Below, one piece after another: positions 33,694-44,300 of a stretch of DNA of 64,000 nt. A program made the translations under genes and the position numbers. How positions within the stretch are numbered: the stretch's first letter is position 1; each line of letters starts with the position of its first letter. The notes beneath the pieces were generated by a model that was given only the letters and a program-made list of their open reading frames with translations, was not told the DNA's origin and did no database searches. Source of the DNA: Corythoichthys intestinalis (Eukaryota > Chordata > Actinopteri > Syngnathiformes > Syngnathidae); assembly GCF_030265065.1 (NCBI RefSeq), contig NC_080410.1:19543898-19607897 (forward strand). The letters run 5' to 3'.

Positions 33694-34878
33694 GGTTGTA
33701 AAGCAATAAAACTGCAACAAAAATGAATGAAATGAACAAAATATATTTTTATAATTGATCAAAATTATTTTTTGAACAGATCATGTGACTAGCAACTTAG
33801 CCGGCCATTTACTTTGCATATAGTTTTCAAAAATAAATAAATAAATAAATAAAAATAGGGTAGGGCAATTTTATTTTTCAAATGATTTTTTTCTTTGATT
33901 GCAAATATTTTTTGGGGGGGTATTAAATGATTTAGACACAAATGTCCTACCCATAATATGGCCCAAACACAAAAAGAATTGCTTCAATCAAAGAAAACTT
34001 TTTCAATGAAAAATTAAGTGTTCAAAAGCAAATTTTTCAATCTCAAATATTTTTTCGCATTCAAAAAACTTTTTCCGTGATTGAAAATTTTTCTTTTTTT
34101 GATTGTGATTATTCTTTTTGAAAATATTTTTTGAAGCAACTTATATTTTGATTGAATAATAAAGACAAAAATGTCCAAGCCAAAATTTGGCCCGAACACA
34201 AATCAACATTTCAATCAAAAAAAAAAAAAAAAAAATCAATCCAAGAAAAATATCTTTCACCTGCATTTTTTGAGTTTTTTTTTTTAGTTTCAAATTTGTT
34301 TTTGCATTCAAACACTTTTTTTTTTTTGGTTGAAAATGTATATGTTGATTGAAGCAACTTTTTTTTTGTTTTTTGAAGCAACTTTTTTTGATTGAATAAT
34401 AACGACAGAAATCTACCTCCATGTGGCTCTGCCCAGGGAATACAATTTTTGACTGGGGTAACTACATTGGCACGACACCGGTGGGCGTACCATATTCAAT
34501 GGATGATGATCTTGGCGAAAAATATTGCCTAAGCCAGTGTTTTTCAACCTTTTCTGAGTCATGGCACGTTTTTACATTGATAAAAATCTCGCGGCACACC
34601 ACACACCAAAAATGTTCCAAAATTACTTTCTGTACAGTATATTTAATTATAAAAATAATTCCTTAGTATTTATACTTACCGTGATTTCTGGAATAATGGG
34701 CGCCCCTGATTACAAGCATCACCCAGTAAATTTTTAAAGGAAAAAACATTTTGTACATACATAAGCCTCTCCTGTCTATATGCCGTGTTGGCCCACATCG
34801 TAACATGAGCTATTTACAAAGAAATACAGTTTTCTAAATTCTGAATTATCAGAAAGGGACTTCAGCAATGTCTTTAAC

Positions 34879-35800
34879 CATAGGCGGAGTTTGACTTTTG
34901 GGCCAGGGGGGCACAACATGTTGATGACCCCAAAACGCAGTTTCAGCAATAAAATTAACTTACAAGAATACTTATAGTAATAAGTTGAAAATGAGCGTTT
35001 TTTGTTTCCCATCATTCTTGAGGGGAATTCTAAATCGGGCCGCTTAGGACAGCTATACTTTTCGCCAAGATCGTCATCCATTGAATATGGTTGGCCCGCC
35101 GGTGCCGTGCCAATGTAGTTACCCCAGTCAAAAATTGTATCCCCTGGGCGGAGCCATATGGAGGTAGATTTCTGTCTTCATTATTCGATGTAAAAATGCA
35201 AAAATAAATTTGAAACTCAAAAAAATCATTTGAAAGCTATTTTTCTTTGAATTTTTGGGGGGATTTAAGTTCTTTTTTTTTTTTCATTGAAGCAACTTAT
35301 TGAAGTAATGTTGTTTTACGTTTGGGCCACATTTTGGCTAGGACTTTGTGTCTTTATTATTCAATCCAAAAATAAGTTGCTTCACACAAAAAACATATTT
35401 TCAAACGAAAAATCACTTCAATCAAAAAAAAAAAAAAAAAAAAAAAAAAATCAATCATAGAAAAAAAGTTTTTGAATGCGAAAAAATATTTGAGACCCAA
35501 ATATTTGCATTTGAACACTTATTTTTTAATTTAAAAAGTTTTCTTTGATTTGAGCAATCCTTTTTGTGTAGGGGGCATATTATGGGTAGGACATTTGTGT
35601 CTAAGTCATTAAATCCCCCAACAAGTTGCTTCAATAAAAAAAAAATATTTTCAAACAAAGGTAAAAATCATTTGAAAAATAAAATTGCCCTCCCCGAATT
35701 TTTTTCTTTTGTAAATAATATGCAAAGCAAATGGCCGTCTAAGGTGCTAGTCACATGATCTGTTTGAAAAAGTATGTTGACCCATTATAAAAATATCTTT
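34879..35800 (-). mobile_element. Element C, copy 3, inverted and end-truncated
   Basis: Begins cataggcggagtttgacttt, the inverse of the right end of the other C copies, and follows their order backwards to about 35800 (gttgacccattataaaaata). The opposite terminus present at 14644 and 33279 is missing. Confidence 0.75.
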
Positions 35801-35819
35801 TTAACCTTATCAGGGCCGA

Positions 35820-36093
35820 GCGACTCGCTGACAATGGCTTTGCAGACAGGTAGTATTAATGTCTCTGCCACAGTGTGGGACTTTTTGTATTTAGCAACAA
35901 GTTCAGCAAGAAGCTAACTGGCTTTGAGGGCTTTCTCATTTACCTTTGTAGTTTTATTTTCTCATTTACCTTTGTAGTTTTTCCTCCAAAAAGTTTCTCT
36001 GTGTTTTCATGAAGGTGAACAAAATAGTCCATAGTTTGATGCAACGGGTGTTTCTTTTGGAGATGACGTTTAAGCTTGCTTGGCACCATGGTG
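35820..36093 (-). pseudogene. hAT transposase fragment (SCAND3/ZBED5-like)
   Basis: From a Met codon at 36091 the minus strand reads [20 protein letters not shown], then [20 protein letters not shown] and VNEK. After a tandem duplication of about 25 bp (ctcatttacctttgtagttt twice, near 35936-35980) the family sequence resumes in another frame as ALKASQLLAELVAKYKKSH. This is the zinc-finger-to-catalytic linker of SCAND3/ZBED5-type hAT proteins. Confidence 0.65.
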
Positions 36094-36969
36094 TTGTTGC
36101 ATAGCTGCTTGTGTCACGTTCAAAACACTACTCTAATTTATAGCCATTATCCACGTTGCTGTCCTCGACAATGTGTTGGAATAAAACACAGGCGGAGGAT
36201 TGACAGTCGTCATATATGGATACAATGGAAAGGACACTTTCGTGTATATCTACACTTGAATCTAAACAAATGACGTAAAGTGGACGTGCTGGGGTCCTCA
36301 TTGTCGTGGACAGCAAGGTGACTGATGGCTAGAAATCTGAGCAGTTTTTGAACGTGACATGAGCAATACCTCGCTCATCTGCACATGACCGAGAACTTTC
36401 TACCTACTCCTTCCTTCCTACTGCAACTCCACCCCACTCCACTCCTCCCGACGATGTTAAAGGGAAAAAAAAAAAAAAAAAAGCGATATTGGATCATTTC
36501 TCGCGGGACACCTGACGATCTCTCACGGCACACTAGTGTACCGCGGCACACCGGTTGAAAAACACTGGCCTAAGCAGCCTGATTTAGAATTCCCCTCAAG
36601 AATGATGGGAAACAAAAAACGCTCATTGTCAACTTATTATTATGAATATTTTTGTAAGTTAATTTTTTTTGCTGACACTGCGTTTCAGGGTCATCAACAT
36701 GTTGTGCCCTCCCTGCCCCAAAAGTCAAACTCCGCCTATGGTGACAGAGAATGAACATCCTTTCATTAGCTGCCATCTCTTCATCTCTCCAGTTCAAACG
36801 GATTGGTTGTCTACTATTAGTGACAAACTCAAATACGGAAATTCATATTACTATTATTATTCATACCATATACACACATCCCAAACCAGACTATTGGCAA
36901 AAACAAAATATATTCAATGAGTGTCTCAAAAGCGTAATTCACACTTTAACACCTCTGGTTCAACAGGCT

Positions 36970-39900
36970 ATGGATTCCAGCCTTCCATGTTTGATTGTCT
37001 TCATCCTAACCAGCGTTTCCACATGCATTGGAGATGATCGCCAGTACAATGACACTAGCCATCATGAGTATTGCATACTTGGAGCTGGGCCTGCTGGACT
37101 GCAGATGGGTTATTTCCTCTCCAAATCAAAAAGAGACTACGTTATCTTGGAGAGAAACTCTGGACCAGGCAGTTTCTTTCACAAGTAAGTGGAAAGACCG
37201 TTACCTCCCTCCCCTTTTGTGTTGAAACACACGTAACATTGACCCTCTGTGTTTTTCATGTCAAGATATCCCCGACACAGGAAGCTCATCAGCATTAATA
37301 AGATTCACACTGGACGTCAGAACCGAGAGTTTAATCTCCGCCATGACTGGAACTCATTGTTGAGTGATAACCCCAAGCTCCTGTTCCGTGAAGTAAGCAC
37401 TGAGTTTTACCCACCGGCTGATGCCTTCCCACTCTACTTGTCCAAGTTTGAGACAGAGCTTGGGTTGAGGGTCCAGTATGGCGTGGATATTGGAATGATT
37501 AGGGCATCTGTGTCATCCACCAGAAGAGGTTATATCCTAACTGATCAAAACGGAAAGGACTACATGTGCAGGTGAATTTGCTTTTCACTGACTTTAAAAT
37601 TAAAACTTCACATATCACATTGTGCTCTTTGTCACTCAGGGTTCTTCTGGTTGCCACCGGTTTGTGGGTTCCTCAGGAAGTGAATTTTGTCGGTTCTGAC
37701 CTGGTCGAGGGCTATGAATCTATTTCCACAAACTCTGAGGACTACAAGAACCAGGCTGTGCTGATTCTGGGCAAAGGAAACTCTGCTTTTGAAACAGCCC
37801 AAAGCATCTTAGGACATGCCAGTCGGGTTCACATGGTTAGCCGCAGCCCAGTCCGACTTGCCTGGCAAACACATTACGTTGGCGATCTAAGGTAGGGCTG
37901 CAGACAAAACTCCAAAAATCTCCATAGCTTCATCTTAATCATTATCTTCTACATGATAAAAACAATAAATTACATTAAACAGGTTATACCAGTAGTTTAA
38001 TATTCCTCTATTATAGAATGTGTGTACCGGTATATAAAATGTATGTGCATACACAGACATGCAAGAAGGAAATGGGCACATCCTTAGCTAAGTGAAGATG
38101 TTTTCCTATAGCTACTTGGCTAAACCCACCTCTGATTGCCCAACAATACAACCTCTTTAAAACTCTGACTATTTGCTTCTTGCATTCGTATGTATGTAGA
38201 TATGATTCATTTCTAAACTTCCTACCATCTTCCTCTTAATTGAGGAGAACCGTTGTTTTTGTTTTGCAGATTTGCACTGAAAATGTTCATACTGTAAGAT
38301 GACCTGACCTTTTGTTTGTGTTTTCAGGGCTGTGAATAATGAACTCATAGACACATACCAGCTCAAGTCTCTTGATGGGTTGGTAGAAGCCAGCCTGGAG
38401 CGAATAGTGATTGTTCAACAAAAAGAAGATTGGAGGAGGAAATTAACCAAAGAGAAGAAGGGACAATTGTATGTGACAATAAATAAGTACATACAAAACC
38501 AGTCAGAGAAAACCAAATCTGATGTGACAGCTGAAGAACTGCTTGGGTATGATATTGACAATTTCTCCATGCGGAAACCCTACGATCGAGTAATCCGATG
38601 CCTTGGCTTCCGATTCAACTTCAGCATATTTGACAGGTACACGTAAAATGCAGTGCACAAAACAGATTTGGACACTATTGTGTATATATATTACAGTTTT
38701 ACAATATAAAAGCTTTCTTCATGGACAAAAAAAAATTCTCTTAATTCAACTTTTGCTCATATTTCTATGATTAGTAGGCTAAAATGCGTTTATGACAAAT
38801 CAGGCCTGGAAGATAAATCGATTTAATGAATTGCGGCAATTTTTAATGCAGATAATTAAAAATACATAAATAAATAACCTGGTTTATTTTGTTGTTTTGC
38901 CAACAAGAAAATCAAGTTGTGCAAGTTGTTGTATTATTTCACTGAGTATGAATGCTCATGTTTTAATGCCAATGACGGTGCCAGGCGTCCAATACAGTTT
39001 GTCCAGGAGGGTAGAATGAGCAGTCATTCATTCACCCCTCCTAGTCAACATGGATTGGACATCTAGTGCCGTAATTGGCAGCCAATGAGTTCAATTAGTG
39101 CCCTATAATGAGTTTAACTTGTTTTGCGCTTTCTCTGTCTTTTGTACTTATCGTCTCCTTAAAAGTGTACAGGCCACAAAACAATAGAATACATAGAATA
39201 CATTTTAACAACAGATTTTATTAGAGCTTTCAAAATTATCGCGTTAATGGGCGATAATTAATTTTTTAAATTAAACACATTAAAATATTTGTCGCAATTA
39301 ACGCACATGCCGCGCTCAAACAGATTAAAATGACAGCACAGTGTCATGTCCACTTGTTACTTGTGTTTTTTGTCTCCCTCTGCTGGCGCTTGGGTGGGAC
39401 TGATTTTATGGGTTTAAGCACCATGAGCATTCTGTAATTATTGACATCAACAATGGCGAGCTACTAGTTAATTTTTTGATTGAAAATTTTACAAATTTTA
39501 TTAAAACGAAAACATTAAGAGGGGTTTTAATATAAAATTTCTATAACTTGTACTAACATTTATCTTTTAAGAACTACACGTCTTTCTTTCCATGGATCGA
39601 TTTAACAGAATGTTAATGTTAATGCCATCTTGTTGATTTATTGTTATAATAAACAACAGTACTTATGTACAGTATGTTTAATGTATATATCCGTCTTGTT
39701 TCTTATCTTTTCATTCCAACAATAATTTACAGAAAAATATGGCATATTTTATAGATGGTTTGAATTGTGATTAATTACGATTAATTCATTTTTAAGCTGT
39801 GATTAACTCAATTAAAATTATTAATCGTTTGACAGCCCTACATTTAATTTTTAGGCCATATTGCTCAGCTCTACAACACACAAATGCGACCGTACATTTT

Positions 39901-40573
39901 CATTTTGTACTATATGTCAACAATTTTATCCATTACGTTGTATACAGGTTACAAATAATCGCTGCCGTTTTAAGATTCTGTTGATCCTGAAATACAGCTA
40001 TCTCCCCAGCTCTGCGTGTCCACTCAACAGTAAAAATGCAAAAGGGAGGTTGCCACGGGTGACAGCCTGGTATGAAGGTCACAACACTCCTGACTTGTTT
40101 GTACTGGGAACTGCTGCTCACTCCAGAGACTACCGCTCATCAGCCGGTGGCTTTGTTCATGGATTTCGCTACACAGGTAAACATTTGAGACCAACCCTAA
40201 AAGCCTATCACACTTGTGCTTCTCTATTTTGGTTGATAGTACAAAAATGATGATACGCAATACTCTATTACACTTATCGAAATGCATTTTAAGCATGCAC
40301 TTACATAATTCTGTGTGTGTCTCAGTGCGAGCTGTGCATCATTTGCTTGAGCAACGCTACCATAAAACCCAATGGCCAGCTACTAGGCTGTTGACAACAC
40401 AGTTGTTGCCTGCAATTTTGAAGAGGGTGGGCGAGGCCTCTGGGCCCTACCAGATGTTTGAGATACTAGGAGATGTGATATTGCTGAGAGGGTAAGTTAT
40501 GTTTAGTTCTATCACATCTCTCCACCGATCATTAAAGTATAATATACATATATACATATATACATATATACAT

Positions 40574-40642
<69 letters not shown>

Positions 40643-41263
40643 GGCTGTCAAACGATTAAAATTTTTAATCGAATTAATTGCAGTTTATAAATTAATTAAT
40701 CGTGATTAATCGCAATTCAAACCATCTATAAAATATGCCATATTTTTCTGTAAATTATTGTTGGAATGGAAAGACAAGACACAAGATGGATATATACATT
40801 CAACATACGGTACATAAGTACTGTATTTGTTTATTACAACAATAAATCAACAAGATGGCATTAACATTATTAACATTCTGTTAAAGCGATCCATGAATAG
40901 AAAGACTTGTAGTTTTTAAAAGATAAATGTTAGTACAAGTTATAGAAATTTTATATTAAAACCCCTCTTAATGTTTATGTTTTAATAAAATTTGTAAAAT
41001 TTTCAATCAAAAAATAAACTAGTAGCCCGCCATTGTTAAAGTCAATAATTACATAATGCTCATGGGTGCTTAAGCCCATAAAATCAGTCGCACCCAAGCA
41101 CCAGCAGAGGGTGACAAAACTCCAAAAAACACAAGTAAGAAGTGGATATTTTGACAGTGTGCTGTCATTTTAATCTGTTTGAGCGGGGCATGTGCGTTAA
41201 TTGCGTCAAATATTTTAACGTGATTAATTAGAAAAAATAATTACCGCCCGTATAATAACAGCC

Positions 41264-41331
<68 letters not shown>

Positions 41332-44300
41332 CATATATATATACATATATATATATAAATTCTTACATTATTTTTTTATAACCAGTGTTGGGCACGTTAC
41401 TTTAAAAAAGTAATTATAGTTACTCACTACTTCTTCCAAAAAGTAACTGAGTTAGTAACTGAATTACTCTATAGTAAAAGTTACTAGTTACCAGGGAAAG
41501 TAACTATTTCCGTTACTTTAAAAAGAAGTTGTTGTATGTCAAAGAATTTGAAATTTTCTGAGCAGTATTCGAGTCATTTGAATAGAGAAGAACAGACAGT
41601 TAGTTGTGTTATAGAACCTTGTAATATTTATTGCACCTCACCAGCAACAGATTTATCCTACACTTGAAGTGCAACAAAAATAAACAGATTTGAATTGCTT
41701 ACCACAGATGTCGACAAAAGCTTTGCCCCGGGACATAAATTACACTTTACATTAAAGATACATAATAATATCGGTCACCGATAATTATCGGCCGATAATG
41801 GCAATTATGACGTCACACAGATAATCCAGATAATAAAAAAATTCAACCGATAATGCAATCCGATAATTATATACTTGATTTTGCCTCCAAATGTGCGCAA
41901 CCGAATAATTCAGCACGCCGCCTCCTCAACCCCTCCCCTCTCTGAAGCCCCTGAGGGAGGAGGGGTTGAGGAGGCGGAGTAGAAGTAGTTGAATATTATG
42001 GCGGCTGTTACTAAAAAAACTACGCTCTCGCCATCTGCGAAACATGTACCGTAGAAGTTCCACGAGGCAGAAAGAAAGCGTCCTCATTCAAAACCACTAA
42101 CCCAGCAGCCATTTAAAACTGCATCACAAAGATTTTTGGAACGAATACGAGGCTGCTGCTAGCGGGAATGCTAAAGCTATTGTAAACACTAACCAAGTTA
42201 AACTACAGGGCTTGTGACGATACAGAGTCGGGCTGTTTGGGAATGCAGCCCAAGGCGGGTGGTAAATTCGCCTCTAAGGCTAAACACCGGCACGACTGGA
42301 GACCGATAGTCGGCAAGTAGCCGTCTTCCGACGGAGCCCGCCGCTCTGGCCGGTCCGGCAGGCCGCCGCCGAGCCCGGTTCCCCGGCTTCGGGACCTCCG
42401 GCGAACACCCCGGTTTCTCGAGCGTTCCCCCACGGCGTGCGAGCAGAGCCAGGACCCGAATACGCCGCGGCGAAGCGGCCGGGGCGGGCGGATTATCCGG
42501 TACGAATGTAGCTGCCGCCGAGACGAGACATGTTTTTTTTTTTTTTTTTTTTTTTTACCTAAATGACCCGAGAACCAAAGCCCTGGATAAAAAAAATAAT
42601 GCAGTTTATACGACCACCATTCTCCATGAAAAAGGGATGTCCAGTAAGCAAGCTTATCATGACGGCACAGTGGTTAGATGATAATTTAAACATGGAGAAA
42701 ACGAAGTCAGCCAGTCAGTAATGCATTCAGTATGTAAAATGACGAGCGGTCAGATGACTTTGTAACGCTGCCTTTATTTTCGGTTTAACAAAACTCAGGC
42801 ACAAAACAACACGCACGCGGATGCGAGCTCCAACTCCGTCCAAATAGTACTGCCGTGTATCAGTTTAGCTGCTGTAAAGCAAATGTCGTGAAAGCCGCAA
42901 ATGTAAACAAAGCGCTGCAGAATGGGTACATGATATCTCGCTCTTTTGAGTTAATCATTTTCACAGTGTGCAACAAAGCATCTAACATTAGCAATCACTT
43001 TTCAAATTTCTTAACTTATTTCTCTGATCAATTACAGTCACAGTAGATAATCAAATTCTTAAATCAATATTCTGTAGCCACAAATATTATTCAAAATCTT
43101 TCCTTCTTCCAAGTTTTTGTTTTTTTTAGGATTAAGTATAATAATGTATTGCTTGTATTGCTGTATTGTACAAGGCTGTTAAGATTATTTTCAGCTAGCT
43201 TTTTTTCTTCCAAGAAATCTGAGAGAAATACACTTGAAGCGATGGCAGATAATTTCACTTATTGCCAATAGATTTACACTTAAAACTGACTAGTTTTAAG
43301 GAGGTGTGTTTTGCAGTGTATTAATGTTATATATGTTAGGAATGGCTTACTTTTAAAGGCATTTTGTGCAACTTAGGTATTTACTCTTTAAGTAATTGTT
43401 GCCAAAAGTTTACCATTACACAATGTTAGACAATCTGTCATTATTTAGATGTTTGAATTGACAACTTGTTCATATTTTATGTTGAAAAAAAAAAGAGCAA
43501 TAAATTATATTTTTGCACAGTAATATTTTCTTTTGTGTATACTTTAAAATTTTACATAAATCTTTTAATAGAATTATCGGCTTGACATTATCGGTTATCG
43601 GTTGGAATGAGGAGGAAATTATCGGTTATCGGTATCGGTTGAAAAATGTATTATCGTGCATCACTACTTTACATGCATGTTCTTTCCTTTAATTTCGATC
43701 AACTTGAAATAGTGTTTATATCTCCACCTCGTAAAGGACAAATTTTCCTCTGAATGCTCTGCCATCATATCCCTCTGCATCTGTTTTGCGTGTGTGTGTT
43801 TGTCGTACGCGCTGTTCCGGTTTGTGTGTGAAAGCATTGACTCTGAAGTACGTGTGCTATTAGGCTCGAGCGTTTACGTCACAGAATGGAGGATCACGTG
43901 AGATTTGACAACAACACAGCCATATTGGAAGCAGGTCTGGCTCGCGGGACATTAAACTTTAACTTGCCAGTTTGATAAAGAGACAAACTCGTTACTAAGG
44001 CGAAGAACAGATATGTGATCAAACTTAAGGATGTGAACAATGTTGACCCTTACGAGCAAACCGAAGACAAATGGAGTAAAGATGTCGACAGGCTTCCACA
44101 ATTACGCGAAATCGACATTCTGCTGTATTTATTGTTTGGTGTATGTTACTAAACTCATCAGCGATTCCGAAATTACAAATCGCTACAAATGTAACGGCGT
44201 TATTTATAACAGCGTTATTCCCAACACTGTTTATAACCTTGGATTTCAACTCTTTGCTGTGATTGGCTGTTGGTAGTGGGTGTGTCGGTGGGAAGCTCAT

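Larger units (their letters stand above)
34535..36567 (-). mobile_element. hAT element D with transposase remnant and perfect TSD
   Basis: Termini cagtgtttttcaaccttttc and accggttgaaaaacactg are inverted. A perfect 8-bp duplication, gcctaagc, lies at 34527-34534 and 36568-36575. The minus strand at about 35820-36090 encodes a decayed hAT (SCAND3/ZBED5-like) transposase part. It contains an inverted copy of element C at 34879-35800, inserted after D formed. Confidence 0.9.
33279..36740. mobile_element. Element C, copy 2, interrupted by hAT D
   Basis: Starts cataagcggatttaaagggg and ends aaagtcaaactccgcctatg. Flanking octamers gtggcaga (33271-33278) and gtgacaga (36741-36748) match at 7 of 8. 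It holds a hairpin MITE (33365-33586), a TA/TG microsatellite and the complete hAT D (34535-36567). Confidence 0.8.
33211..36835. repeat. Palindromic repeat E split by element C
   Basis: The left half (33213-33278, cattgacgatgatagacgtc ... gggtggcaga) and right half (36741-36835, gtgacagagaatgaacatcc ... gtctactattagtgacaaac) join into one ordinary E repeat. Everything between is later insertion. Confidence 0.75.
41383..44229. mobile_element. hAT-type element G with perfect TSD (foxred2 intron 6)
   Basis: Termini cagtgttgggcacgttactt and gcgttattcccaacactg are inverted. The perfect octamer tttataac flanks it (41375-41382, 44230-44237). About 925 bp once the nested element at 41753-43666 is removed. 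No transposase. Confidence 0.9.

Noticed and set aside
42203-42433. Arg-rich 76-codon minus-strand frame, also seen at 58937-59251 on the plus strand
   Set aside because: This is the G/C-rich core of the family F transposon with 28S rRNA sequence; open only because of base composition.
42225-42535. Functional rRNA gene
   Set aside because: Only about 96 nt match 28S, with many differences, and it lies within a transposon present twice.
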